A DNA stretch of 64,000 nt, from positions 1 through 64,000 of the forward strand of contig CAKZKD010000018.1 in assembly GCA_937121175.1 (NCBI GenBank). Direction: 5' to 3'. Positions within the stretch are counted from its first letter, which is position 1, and each line of letters opens with the position of its first letter. Shown here piece by piece: positions 8,416-18,404 of the stretch. The translations under genes were made by a program, and so were the position numbers. Below the pieces are notes generated by a model. It had not been told where the DNA came from, did not search any database, and saw only the letters and a list, made by a program, of their open reading frames with translations. This DNA is from an uncultured Flavobacteriales bacterium. Lineage in GTDB: Bacteria > Bacteroidota > Bacteroidia > Flavobacteriales_G > Salibacteraceae.

Positions 8416-10833
8416 ATGGCAGAGCAAAAAGAAGCAGTGGAGACAACACCAGCAGCAATTCCTGACGAAGCTAGAAAGGAGCTATTAGACGATTTTAGAT
8501 TGGCGGTATTAAGCAGAGAAACAAGTTTGTTGGGCAGAAGAGAAGTACTTACCGGAAAGGCCAAATTTGGAATTTTTGGTGACGGTAAGGAAATTGCTCA
8601 AATTGCACTGGCTAAACAATGGAAAAACGGTGATTGGAGAAGTGGATATTACCGTGACCAAACCATGATGATGGCTGCCGATTTATTGAACGTTCAACAA
8701 TTTTTTGCTCAATTGTACGCTCACCCATCAGTAGAAGCTGAACCTGCGTCTGCAGGTCGCCAAATGAATGGACACTATGCCACAAGATTCATTGACGACG
8801 AGGGAAACTGGCTTCCTCAAACCGAAATGAAAAATGCCTCCGCTGATATTTCTCCTACCGCTTCGCAAATGCCAAGGCTGCTCGGTTTATCGTACGCCTC
8901 AAAATTTTACAGAAACTCACCAGAACTAAAAGACAAAAAGAATTTCTCGAATAACGGAAACGAAGTAGCTTTTGGAACTATTGGTGATGCAAGTACGTCA
9001 GAAGGTATGTTCTGGGAGGCATTGAATGCAGCCGGAGTCTTATCAGTACCAATGGTAATGTCGGTTTGGGATGACGGTCATGGAATTTCTGTTCCAAAAG
9101 AATATCAAACTACAAAAGCCTCAATATCTGAAGCCCTTTCTGGGTTCCAAAGACAAGAAGGAACCAATGGTTTTCAGATTTTCAAGGTAAAAGGTTGGGA
9201 TTATCGAAATCTGTGTTTGACTTACGACGAAGCAGTTCGAGTGGCTCGTGAAGAGCATGTTCCAGTTTTGGTGCATGTTGAAGAAGTAACGCAACCTCAA
9301 GGCCACTCTACCTCTGGCTCGCATGAGCGTTACAAATCGAAAGACCGTTTGGCTTGGGAGATTGAATACGATTGTATTGCCCAGTTCAGAAAATGGTTAC
9401 TAGAGATTGGTGCTTCGAATGACGACGAGTTAGATGGCATAGTAAAAGATTGTAAAAAAGAAGTTCGCGATGCGAAAAAAGCGGCCTGGGATGCTTTCTT
9501 AAGCGAAATTAAAGCCGAACAAAACACAACTGTTTCATTAATCGAAGCTGCTGGACAAGAAAGTGAGAATAAGAATTTTGTACTCAAACTTGCTTCTGAT
9601 TTAAAAGCAATTTCTGAACCTGAACGAAGAGACATTTTTGTGGCCACCAGAAAAGCCTTGCGTTATACTCGAAAAGATAACAACGCTGCAAAAACAAATC
9701 TGAGCAATTGGTACAACCAAGAATTAAGCAAAAATGAAGACCGCTACGATTCCTTTTTACACAACGATAGCAAAGGAAACGCATTAGAAGTATTACCAAT
9801 TGAACCACAATACTCTGGTGACGCAGTGGTTGATGGACGAGAAATTTTACGAGACAATTTCGACAAGCTCTTAGGTGAAAATCCGGAGCTGATTATTTTT
9901 GGAGAAGATGCTGGTCGAATTGGTGGAGTAAACCAAGGATTGGAAGGGCTGCAAGACAAATACGGCGTCCACCGAGTTTTTGATACTGGAATTAGAGAAT
10001 GCACCATCATAGGGCAAGCTATTGGACTGTCGATGAGAGGGTTACGACCTATTGCCGAAATTCAATATTTAGATTATTTGCATTATGCAATTCAGCTCAT
10101 CAGTGATGATTTAGCAACGGTACAATACCGTACAAAAGGTGGTCAACGTGCTCCAGTTATCATCAGAACTAGAGGTCATAGATTAGAAGGTGTTTGGCAC
10201 TCTGGCTCACCAATGGGAATGATTCTGGGAGCCGTTCGTGGTGTTCACGTTTGTGTACCTCGAAACATGACTCAAGCTGCAGGAATGTATAATACGTTGC
10301 TATCTGCCGAAGAACCTGCCATTGTTATTGAAAGCTTGAACGGGTATCGTTTAAAAGAAAGTTTGCCAACTAACCTTGGTGAATTTAAAACCCCACTTGG
10401 AATACCTGAGATTATGCGTGAAGGCTCAGATATTACTTTGGTGACCTATGGTTCTATGGTGAGAATGGTTGAAGCAGCGGCTAAAGAATTGGTTGAATTG
10501 GGAATTAACGCTGAAATCATTGACGTACAAACCCTATTGCCATTCGACATTGATGAAAGTATTGTTGAATCGTTGAAAAAAACCAATCGAATTCTATTTA
10601 TTGACGAAGATGTTCCTGGCGGAGGTTCTGCCTTTATGATGCAACAAGTAATTGAAAATCAAGGTGGTTACAAATACTTGGATGCACAACCTACTACACT
10701 TACTGCAAAGGCGCATCGTCCGGCTTACGGTTCGGATGGAGATTATTTCTCTAAACCAAGTATTGAAGATATTGTAGAATCTGTTTACAAAATAATGACA
10801 GAAGCAAATCCGACTACTTATCCTGCAATGTAA
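8416..10833 (+). CDS. 2-oxoacid (branched-chain type) dehydrogenase E1, fused alpha and beta subunits
   Basis: N-terminal thiamine-PP E1 alpha region (GDASTSEGMFWEALNAAGV) fused to an E1 beta transketolase-type region (FGEDAGRIGGVNQGLEGLQDKYG...). Confidence 0.9.
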   Translation: MAEQKEAVETTPAAIPDEARKELLDDFRLAVLSRETSLLGRREVLTGKAKFGIFGDGKEIAQIALAKQWKNGDWRSGYYRDQTMMMAADLLNVQQFFAQLYAHPSVEAEPASAGRQMNGHYATRFIDDEGNWLPQTEMKNASADISPTASQMPRLLGLSYASKFYRNSPELKDKKNFSNNGNEVAFGTIGDASTSEGMFWEALNAAGVLSVPMVMSVWDDGHGISVPKEYQTTKASISEALSGFQRQEGTNGFQIFKVKGWDYRNLCLTYDEAVRVAREEHVPVLVHVEEVTQPQGHSTSGSHERYKSKDRLAWEIEYDCIAQFRKWLLEIGASNDDELDGIVKDCKKEVRDAKKAAWDAFLSEIKAEQNTTVSLIEAAGQESENKNFVLKLASDLKAISEPERRDIFVATRKALRYTRKDNNAAKTNLSNWYNQELSKNEDRYDSFLHNDSKGNALEVLPIEPQYSGDAVVDGREILRDNFDKLLGENPELIIFGEDAGRIGGVNQGLEGLQDKYGVHRVFDTGIRECTIIGQAIGLSMRGLRPIAEIQYLDYLHYAIQLISDDLATVQYRTKGGQRAPVIIRTRGHRLEGVWHSGSPMGMILGAVRGVHVCVPRNMTQAAGMYNTLLSAEEPAIVIESLNGYRLKESLPTNLGEFKTPLGIPEIMREGSDITLVTYGSMVRMVEAAAKELVELGINAEIIDVQTLLPFDIDESIVESLKKTNRILFIDEDVPGGGSAFMMQQVIENQGGYKYLDAQPTTLTAKAHRPAYGSDGDYFSKPSIEDIVESVYKIMTEANPTTYPAM

Positions 10834-11315
10834 TGCAAGCACTTAATTCAGCACTGAAATTAATTGCCATAATTGGTGTTTTTGCTCTAAGCTCATGCGA
10901 ACACAAACCGACCTTAAACAACTACAATTGGATACTAGGGGAATGGGAAGTTCGCCAAGACCATTCTGAGATTTTTGAAGTGTGGAAACCTGTTTCTGAT
11001 GAACTTTATGAAGGGTTTAACTACACCGTTAAAGATAATGGTGACACAACTATCAACGAACATCTTTGGTTAGAAACCCGTGAAGGAAAAATCATTTTTT
11101 CAGCCTTGGTCTATGGTCAAAATAATGATGAACGAGTTTACTTCACACTCACCAAAAAGAATAAAAAAACGGCTCGGTTCGAAAACAAAAACCACGATTT
11201 TCCTACTGTTATTGAGTATAACAGAAGTGGCGCGAACTTTATGGAAGTTCGAGTAAAAAATGAAGACAAAGCTTTACCGCCTATTAAAATGCACAAAATT
11301 ATTCCGGAGAAATAG
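10833..11315 (+). CDS. DUF6265-like lipoprotein
   Basis: Lipobox ALSSCE; WILGEWEVRQDH..EVWKPVSDELYEG pattern; start overlaps the preceding stop (TAATG). Confidence 0.7.
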   Translation: MQALNSALKLIAIIGVFALSSCEHKPTLNNYNWILGEWEVRQDHSEIFEVWKPVSDELYEGFNYTVKDNGDTTINEHLWLETREGKIIFSALVYGQNNDERVYFTLTKKNKKTARFENKNHDFPTVIEYNRSGANFMEVRVKNEDKALPPIKMHKIIPEK

Positions 11316-11394
11316 TCAGCTTGGTTGAATTTAAGCTAATGTACCATCGGAAATTACATCACCATTTGATAAAAGATAGCTTCTTAAGCAAACT

Positions 11395-12387
11395 TTAGCC
11401 GTGTTTTACAACCACTCTGCCTTTGGTTTTGCCATCTAGTATTTTGAGGATGTAAGTATCCAATTCCTGTAATGAAATATCGGTGGTAATGTCCTCCAGA
11501 TTCTCCGGTTTCCAAATACTAGAAAGTTTATTCCAAAGCTCCAATCGAGTTTCCATTTTGGTTTCCGCAGATTCAACCCCAATTAGGTTCACACCATTCA
11601 ACAAAAACGGATAAACTGTAGCCTCTAACTTTGGCGAACCTACAAGACCGCAAACCCCTATTGAGCCATTTTTACCACATCCAGCCATGAGCGTCGTTAA
11701 TGTATTTCCGCCAACAGTATCAAGACCACCAGCCCATTTTGTGCTAGTAACGGGCCTTTTCTTTTCATCGTTGCAGAATTCTCTACCTTCACATCGTGTT
11801 GCGCCTAGCTTTTTTAAATAGTCATAAGCTTCCGTTTTTCCTGAGGATGCAATAACATCATAGCCTGCCTTTGAAAAAATAGAAACCGCCATACTACCAA
11901 CACCTCCTGTTGCACCAGTAACTACCAATTCGCCCATTTCAGGAGATTGACCAGCCATTTCCATTTTATATAAGGCCAATGCAGCGGTAAATCCAGCTGT
12001 TCCTAATATCATTGCGCTGCGCAAATCAAAAGTTGCAGGTAACGGAACTACCCAACCTTCAGGAACTCGAATGTACTCTCCGAAACCACCATCGGTGTTC
12101 ATTCCCAAATCATAACCCGTAACTAGGACTTCGTCCCCTGCTTTGAACTTAGCTGAATTTGACTCTGCAACTACCCCACTCGCATCTACCCCGGGTGTAT
12201 GCGGAAACTGCTTGGTAATCCCTTTATGCCCAGAACTAGACAAGGCATCTTTAAAATTCAAACCAGCATAGGCTACTTTTATAAGTATTTCACCTTCAGG
12301 TAATTCCGAAGTTTTTCGCTCAACAATTTTTCGCTCAAATCGCCCTTCTTCGGTTTCAAATATTCTGTATGCTTTGAAGTTTGTCAT
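11395..12387 (-). CDS. YhdH/YhfP family quinone oxidoreductase (zinc-free MDR)
   Basis: LPEGEILIKVAYAGLNFKDAL, HTPGVDASGVV, VTGATGGVGSMAVSI. Confidence 0.92.
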   Translation of the reverse strand: MTNFKAYRIFETEEGRFERKIVERKTSELPEGEILIKVAYAGLNFKDALSSSGHKGITKQFPHTPGVDASGVVAESNSAKFKAGDEVLVTGYDLGMNTDGGFGEYIRVPEGWVVPLPATFDLRSAMILGTAGFTAALALYKMEMAGQSPEMGELVVTGATGGVGSMAVSIFSKAGYDVIASSGKTEAYDYLKKLGATRCEGREFCNDEKKRPVTSTKWAGGLDTVGGNTLTTLMAGCGKNGSIGVCGLVGSPKLEATVYPFLLNGVNLIGVESAETKMETRLELWNKLSSIWKPENLEDITTDISLQELDTYILKILDGKTKGRVVVKHG

Positions 12388-12480
12388 TTTTGTATTTTCT
12401 TTCTGTTAATGTCTTACCAGGGGTTAAAAATGTTCTTTCTTATTTATTGAATATATATCACGTATAACGACTGAAAGTCT

Positions 12481-12520
12481 TACGTGATACGTGATACGTG
12501 ATACGTGATACGTGATACGT
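12481..12520. repeat. 7-bp tandem repeat (TACGTGA)x5 plus partial unit
   Basis: Direct reading; an opposite-orientation copy TATCACGTAT lies at 12456-12465. Confidence 0.95.
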
Positions 12521-12537
12521 AACACAAACAATAATAA

Positions 12538-14502
12538 CTACAATGCTCCGTCTTTAATTTCATCAACCACTTTTGGGTCTAGTAATGTACTAGTATCTCC
12601 TAGGTTCGAGGTATCTCCTTCCGCTACTTTTCTGAGAATTCTTCTCATTATTTTTCCAGACCTTGTTTTGGGTAATCCAGATGTAAATTGAATCTTTTCA
12701 GGTTTTGCAATTTTCCCAATTTCTTCTACAACGGTTTCAATTATTTCGGCTCGTAAAACGTCATCGTTTTCTATTCTATCCCGGAGAATAACATAAGCAT
12801 AAATTCCTTGCCCCTTGATCTCGTGAGGGTAACCAACAACAGCACTTTCAGCTACTTGCGGGTTTTTATTGATTGCATTTTCTATTTCTGCTGTTCCAAA
12901 TCGATGACCCGATACGTTAATTACATCATCCACTCTACCAATAATTCGAAACATTCCATTCTCATCTCTTCGTGCTCCATCACCGGTAAAGTAATATCCT
13001 TCGTAATTAGAGAAGTAGGTGTTTTTACAACGTTCGTGATCACCATAGGTTGTTCTAATAATTGATGGCCAAGGGTGTTTGATAGCTAAATAACCTTCTT
13101 GATTATTTTCAGTAATTTCTTTTCCGTCGGAATCTAATAAAACCGGTTGGATACCCGGCAATGGGTAACCGGCATACGTTGGTTTGTGTGGGCCATGATC
13201 TCCGAGAGCAGAAATCATAATTCCCCCAGTTTCGGTTTGCCACCATGTATCTACAACAGGGCAACGCTCCTTGCCTACATGCACATGATACCAGTACCAA
13301 GCTTCTTCATTAATCGGTTCTCCGACCGTTCCAATCACTTTCAAGGAATCTAAACTATAGGATAAAACATGGTCATCACCACAGGCCATTAAAGCACGAA
13401 TGGCTGTAGGCGCAGTGTAAAATTGATTCACACTAAACTTATCTACAATTTGCCAAAAACGACCTGGGTCGGGGTAAGTAGGTACTCCCTCAAACATCAT
13501 GGTTGTAGCACCTGCCAACAGCGGCCCATAAACTATATAAGTATGTCCCGTTATCCAACCCACATCGGCCGTACACCAATAAATATCCGATTCGTCGTAT
13601 TGGAATACATTTCTAAAACTAAAATCGGCATAGACCATATAACCGCCGCAAGTATGCACCACTCCTTTTGGTTTTCCGGTAGAACCAGACGTATAAAGAA
13701 TAAATAACGGATCTTCTGAATTCATTATTTCAGCAGGACAATCGGCATTCACTTTATCCATTTCTTCGTGGTACCAATAATCTCTTCCTTGCTTCATTTT
13801 TACCGCCCAATTCGTTCGCTGAACTACAACGACTTTCTGCACCGATTCGTTTTGCTGCAATGCTTCATCAACGACTCTTTTTACAGGAATTTCTTTTGCT
13901 CCACGATATAATCCATCTGAAGTAAGTACCAATTTAACTTCAGCATCATTCATTCTATCCGCCAACGCCTGGGCAGAAAAACCAGCAAAAACCACAGAAT
14001 GAATGGCCCCAATTCTAGCACACGCCAACACCGCCACAGTAAGTTCCGGAATCATAGGCATGTAAATGGCAACCCTATCCCCTTTTTTGCAACCGTTTTC
14101 TTTGAGGACGTTTGCAAAACGACAAACTTTCTCATGAAGTTCATGATATGTCCAACTAACGTATTTTTCTTTCGGGTCATTTGGTTCCCAAATCAAGGCT
14201 GGTTCATTCCCTCTTTGATCTAAATGTCGATCTAGGCAATTTTCGGTAATGTTTAGTTCTCCGTTCAAAAACCATTTAACGTTAGGCTCAGTAAAATTCC
14301 ATTCGCAGGTTTTATCCCAGCGTTTTCGCCAACGGAACGTTTCTGCAACTTTCCCCCAAAATTCTTCTGGGTTATCAGTGCTTTCTTTGTATAATTCTTT
14401 GTAATGCTGAAATGAATTTACTCGGTACCAAGGCGTTTGCATATTCTGAGATTTTAGGTTCTCAAAAATAACAGACCATTGGCTAAGTTGGTATGAACCC
14501 AA
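12538..14502 (-). CDS. acs: Acetyl-CoA synthetase
   Basis: AMP-binding motif LFILYTSGSTGKPKGVVHT; CTADVGWITGHTYIVYGPL; C-terminal GLPKTRSGKIMRRILRK. Confidence 0.95.
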   Translation of the reverse strand: MGSYQLSQWSVIFENLKSQNMQTPWYRVNSFQHYKELYKESTDNPEEFWGKVAETFRWRKRWDKTCEWNFTEPNVKWFLNGELNITENCLDRHLDQRGNEPALIWEPNDPKEKYVSWTYHELHEKVCRFANVLKENGCKKGDRVAIYMPMIPELTVAVLACARIGAIHSVVFAGFSAQALADRMNDAEVKLVLTSDGLYRGAKEIPVKRVVDEALQQNESVQKVVVVQRTNWAVKMKQGRDYWYHEEMDKVNADCPAEIMNSEDPLFILYTSGSTGKPKGVVHTCGGYMVYADFSFRNVFQYDESDIYWCTADVGWITGHTYIVYGPLLAGATTMMFEGVPTYPDPGRFWQIVDKFSVNQFYTAPTAIRALMACGDDHVLSYSLDSLKVIGTVGEPINEEAWYWYHVHVGKERCPVVDTWWQTETGGIMISALGDHGPHKPTYAGYPLPGIQPVLLDSDGKEITENNQEGYLAIKHPWPSIIRTTYGDHERCKNTYFSNYEGYYFTGDGARRDENGMFRIIGRVDDVINVSGHRFGTAEIENAINKNPQVAESAVVGYPHEIKGQGIYAYVILRDRIENDDVLRAEIIETVVEEIGKIAKPEKIQFTSGLPKTRSGKIMRRILRKVAEGDTSNLGDTSTLLDPKVVDEIKDGAL

Positions 14503-14538
14503 CTAAAGTAATTTCAAAGAACGTAAAGTTCCTATTTA

Positions 14539-15039
14539 TTAGATATTAAATAAAATGCAACCTGAATTGTAAGTTTCATTTTCTAAAGAGAAATTAAAAT
14601 CTCTAGTGGTGGTAAAAAAGTCATTTGCAAATTGGTCATAATAAGTATATTCAAGAACAGCTAAAAAAGATGGAGCTTCACTTCTATCAATTTCCAAAAT
14701 TAGTTTGTAATTGTCCGCAGAATAATCTGAACAAAGTAATTGATCCCGTTCTCCTACGCCTTTATTAACATCAATTTCACCATAATAGGTTCCATCACTA
14801 TTGTAGAGTAAAACTCGCTCAGCTGACTCATCTCCTGCCTCCCAATTACCTGATGAATAAAAAACGACGCGTTGCGATGTGATGGCGTTGCAACTACCAT
14901 CATCTTCTGTGGCTTCTGCAATGTAGTTCAAAGCAAGGGAGTCAGTGCACCCGAAAATAGTAACCTCTTCTTTTTCGGAAAGAACCACACAACTCGACAT
15001 GCAAACAGCCAAGGCAAATACTACCAGTAGCTTACTCAT
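14539..15039 (-). CDS. Lipoprotein with GCTDSLALNY...DDGSC motif
   Basis: Lipobox MSSCVV; FGCTDSLALNYIAEATEDDGSC. Confidence 0.7.
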   Translation of the reverse strand: MSKLLVVFALAVCMSSCVVLSEKEEVTIFGCTDSLALNYIAEATEDDGSCNAITSQRVVFYSSGNWEAGDESAERVLLYNSDGTYYGEIDVNKGVGERDQLLCSDYSADNYKLILEIDRSEAPSFLAVLEYTYYDQFANDFFTTTRDFNFSLENETYNSGCILFNI

Positions 15040-15071
15040 AGTTTTAAATTAGAATTCATTTATTAAAATAA

Positions 15072-15665
15072 CTAGAAAGTTAAGTTGTAGAAAGTACAGT
15101 ATCCTGGTTCGTTCGGGATTTTCAATGCGTATGCTCTTTCGTATTCTTCTTCAACAAAATTTCCATTATCGTCATAGTGGTAAAATACGTATTTCACCAG
15201 ATACTCTTCAGTCTTGTTCGGCTCAACTAACACCGCACCTAATAATCGACCACCTGTAGCTATGTCGGAGTAATTCTTGCAATTTTCATTTGAATAATCA
15301 CTATTTTCATTTGAAGAAATAGTTTGGAGTAAAACTCTACTTTGTTTCTCGAAAATTTGAATACGAGATTCATTGTGACCTAATGGTATCCAACTACCAT
15401 CAGAATAAAAAACTACATTAGAAGTATAGGTACAGGTGTTATCATCGGTAGTTGCACTTGAGTTGTAATTATCGGCGTTTTCATTAGTACAGCCTAATAT
15501 GTATTCGCAACTTCCATCGCTTACCGTGGCTTGTTCAATATAATTTAGCGCTGTCGAATCGCTACATCCATAAATTGTTATCGAGTCTTTTTCAGAAAGA
15601 ACTACACAGCTATTTAGGCCAAGCAGTATTAATAGAATTGCGGTAAGGTTTATTGCTTTATTCAT
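15072..15665 (-). CDS. Paralogous lipoprotein with GCxDSxALNY...DGSC motif
   Basis: Lipobox LNSCVV; YGCSDSTALNYIEQATVSDGSC followed by a second unit LGCTNENADNYNSSATTDDNTC. Confidence 0.7.
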   Translation of the reverse strand: MNKAINLTAILLILLGLNSCVVLSEKDSITIYGCSDSTALNYIEQATVSDGSCEYILGCTNENADNYNSSATTDDNTCTYTSNVVFYSDGSWIPLGHNESRIQIFEKQSRVLLQTISSNENSDYSNENCKNYSDIATGGRLLGAVLVEPNKTEEYLVKYVFYHYDDNGNFVEEEYERAYALKIPNEPGYCTFYNLTF

Positions 15666-15695
15666 CGCACAAATGTAAAAGCAATATGAATAAAT

Positions 15696-16823
15696 TTACG
15701 CTGCTTGCATCATTTTTGTTGGTGCAATTCCAAAGTGATTTTTGTACGCCCGACTGAATGCACTTAAATCTGAATAATTAAGATGATAAGCGATTTCACT
15801 TAGAGAGTGCTTTCCTTTCGAAATTTCGTTTTTAGCGAACTCCATAAGATGATGTTCTAATATTTCACGGAACGAAGTATCTTCATATTTCAAATGCCGT
15901 TGCATGGTTCGCACCGACATATTTAATTCTCTAGCAACAGCATCCGCAGTTGCTCTGTCTGGCAAATTGCGCATAATAATTCGACCTACTTGCTCTACCA
16001 CCGTGTCTCTTCTATTTAAATGGTTAATTCTTTCTTCCGCAAATACAATCAGATGCTGCAATAATTCATGGTCGGCAGATGTAATGGGAGAATCTAAATC
16101 TTTCTTTTTAAAAACAACACTATTTCTATTATCTCTAATAAAAACTGGAGCACGGTAGTACTTTTCTAATTCCTTGAAACTTACTCTCGGTGTATAATCC
16201 AACGTTATTTTAACTGGAGAAAATTTTTTGGACGTTAATGCCTCGTATTCCTTCAACAAGAAGTACAAGGAACCTTCCAACGTATGCTGAAATGTTTCTT
16301 CAGAATTTGACCGCCATGATCTATCGAAATTAAAAATGAGTTCGTAAGAATATTCGGTTTCCTCTAGTCGCATTGGCAAAGAATCACAGCCTAACATGGC
16401 ATAATTGCAAGCCATCAAAATTGCTTCTTTAAAGGTTTTACAGTTTTGAGCTATTTGCATCATTAGACCGGCAGCAGTTAAACTCATCGACTGGGTCATA
16501 TGAATACCTAGCAACGGGTCTTTAACTTGGTTCAATGCCTTTTCGAACGTTTGATTAAACGACCTATAGTCAATTTTGCAGTCGTTGTGTTTTAACTCTT
16601 CCTCAGGTCTTCCTGAAATGCCTAATAAAGTTGCCTTAGATGCTCCTCTTGAGGAAGCTTGTACAATTATGTTGTGTAAAAACCTACCGTTGAATGCCAT
16701 GCTGCTAAAGTATTTGCGATGGCGTGATGTGTCAAAATAATGGCACAAAATGAATAACAATAGATTGTTGATTACCAGATATTTGCTCAATCGTAAAGCA
16801 CTAAAAATCACCGTTATGAACAC
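15696..16823 (-). CDS. AraC family transcriptional regulator
   Basis: C-terminal HTH (ATADAVARELNMSVRTMQRHLKYEDTSFREIL...SLSEIAYHLNYSDLSAFSRAYKNHFGIAPTKM). Real start is probably MAFNGRF near 16700. Confidence 0.9.
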   Translation of the reverse strand: MFITVIFSALRLSKYLVINNLLLFILCHYFDTSRHRKYFSSMAFNGRFLHNIIVQASSRGASKATLLGISGRPEEELKHNDCKIDYRSFNQTFEKALNQVKDPLLGIHMTQSMSLTAAGLMMQIAQNCKTFKEAILMACNYAMLGCDSLPMRLEETEYSYELIFNFDRSWRSNSEETFQHTLEGSLYFLLKEYEALTSKKFSPVKITLDYTPRVSFKELEKYYRAPVFIRDNRNSVVFKKKDLDSPITSADHELLQHLIVFAEERINHLNRRDTVVEQVGRIIMRNLPDRATADAVARELNMSVRTMQRHLKYEDTSFREILEHHLMEFAKNEISKGKHSLSEIAYHLNYSDLSAFSRAYKNHFGIAPTKMMQAA

Positions 16824-17253
16824 AAATAAAATTTATACTGAAGTCATCATCAATGCTAGGATCCAAGATGTCTGGAGCGTGTTAATTGACACTGAAAAAT
16901 ATGCGAATTGGAACCCTTTAATTGTGCACTCGGAAGGCACCATAAAAATTGGAAAAAAAATTAAAAACACATTGAAAAGTGGTAAAAAAACGATGGTTTT
17001 TAAGCCAACGATTAAACAATTTGAACCAAATTCTTGCTTCGCATGGCTTGGTCATCTATGGTTTCCCGGAATTTTTGACGGTTATCATAGCTTTAGGTTG
17101 GAAAAAACAAGCGATAATTCCACTAAGTTGATTCATGAAGAACGGTTTACAGGTTTATTAGCTGGAATTATATTGAAATCTATAAAAGAAGATACCATAA
17201 AAGGATTTCAGGCTATGAATTTGGCGTTGAAGAAAAAAGTTGAGAGTAATTGA
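16816..17253 (+). CDS. SRPBCC (START/polyketide cyclase-like) protein
   Basis: EVIINARIQDVWSVLIDTEKYANWNPLI; in-frame ATG at 16816 preferred over the listed 16750 start. Confidence 0.85.
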   Translation: MNTNKIYTEVIINARIQDVWSVLIDTEKYANWNPLIVHSEGTIKIGKKIKNTLKSGKKTMVFKPTIKQFEPNSCFAWLGHLWFPGIFDGYHSFRLEKTSDNSTKLIHEERFTGLLAGIILKSIKEDTIKGFQAMNLALKKKVESN

Positions 17254-17864
17254 TGTGTATTATACTTGCGTTAATGAATTTCACACAAGGTTTATCTGCA
17301 TTAAAAACGGTAATCTACAACTCAACCTACCTTTGTGAGAATGATTGGGAGGAGTTCTCTAAACACTGGGAGTTCAAGAAATACAAACGAAAAGAAATAA
17401 TTACCAATTCGGCGGAAACCGAACAATATCTGTACTTTATTCTTGAAGGAATTCAGAGGGTATATTTTATATCGGAGCAAAACAAAGAAGCCACATTAGT
17501 CTTTACCCATTCGAATTCTTTTGGCGGGGTTCTAGATTCTTTCCTTTTACAGCAACCTTCCGACTATTATTACGAATCTCTTACAGCATCTTCTGTACTT
17601 CGTATTAAGCATGAACATTTCGATGCATCTGTTAAGAAGTATCCTGAAATTCAAGAATTTATGGAACAAGCTTCCTATTTTTCAATCAAGGGATTACTTA
17701 CTCGTATGGCCGAATTGCAGTGTTACAGTTCCGAAGAGAAGTTTAAATCCTTATTGCATCGAAGCCCACAAATTCTACAATTAGCCCCCCATAAATACAT
17801 TGCCAATTATCTTGGAATCGACCCCACAAACTTCAGTAAACTACTGAATACCATAAAAATATAA
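17250..17864 (+). CDS. Crp/Fnr family regulator (cNMP-binding domain)
   Basis: YLYFILEGIQRVYFISEQNKEATLVFTHSNSFGG...; C-terminal HTH HKYIANYLGIDPTNFSKLL. Confidence 0.85.
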   Translation: MMCIILALMNFTQGLSALKTVIYNSTYLCENDWEEFSKHWEFKKYKRKEIITNSAETEQYLYFILEGIQRVYFISEQNKEATLVFTHSNSFGGVLDSFLLQQPSDYYYESLTASSVLRIKHEHFDASVKKYPEIQEFMEQASYFSIKGLLTRMAELQCYSSEEKFKSLLHRSPQILQLAPHKYIANYLGIDPTNFSKLLNTIKI

Positions 17865-17937
17865 TCTTGGTAATTACCAAGACTCAGATTATACTCACAG
17901 CTCATCTTTGCCTTGTAAAATTTAAAAACAAGGTAAA

Positions 17938-18351
17938 ATGAACATGCAAAAATTAATACAAACAAGCGGAAAAGTATTCACTGGATTTTCAATTCTTAGT
18001 ATCGGATATGTAAGTATATTTTCACTCATTTCCCCGCAAGGAACAATGGATTTAGTGCAAACTACGTTGCCTAATACAGATGCCATCAGCTCAATTCGAG
18101 GTATATATGGCGGAGTTGGAATGGCCGTTTCTATAAGCTTAATATACTTAATGCTGAAAGAGAACGGAAAAGCACTAATATTTCTCAGCCTATTTTGGGG
18201 AGCCTATGCCTTCTCAAGAGTATTAACAATAATGATTGACGGTGAATTGGGGGCATTTGGTACCCAATGGTTGATGATTGAAGGAGTTCTATGTTTAATA
18301 GGCCTTTTATTAACCTGGGTTAACCAAAGAGAAAAAGTTGCTTTTTTATAA
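17938..18351 (+). CDS. DUF4345-like membrane protein
   Basis: Four TM helices; SSIRGIYGGVGMAVSISLIYL pattern. Confidence 0.65.
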   Translation: MNMQKLIQTSGKVFTGFSILSIGYVSIFSLISPQGTMDLVQTTLPNTDAISSIRGIYGGVGMAVSISLIYLMLKENGKALIFLSLFWGAYAFSRVLTIMIDGELGAFGTQWLMIEGVLCLIGLLLTWVNQREKVAFL

Positions 18352-18365
18352 AATGTAAAACTTCA

Positions 18366-18396
18366 AAAACAGTGTTGGTTATGCCAACACTGTTTT
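18366..18396. terminator. Bidirectional terminator between convergent genes
   Basis: AAAACAGTGTTGG-TTATG-CCAACACTGTTTT perfect inverted repeat. Confidence 0.85.
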
Positions 18397-18404
18397 AAAC
18401 ACAC

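Noticed and set aside
9330-9647. 105-aa ORF antisense to the E1 dehydrogenase gene
   Set aside because: Lies wholly inside a long, well-conserved coding frame on the other strand; composition is typical of shadow ORFs.
13423-13707. 94-aa ORF antisense to acs
   Set aside because: Shadow ORF inside a confident acetyl-CoA synthetase gene.
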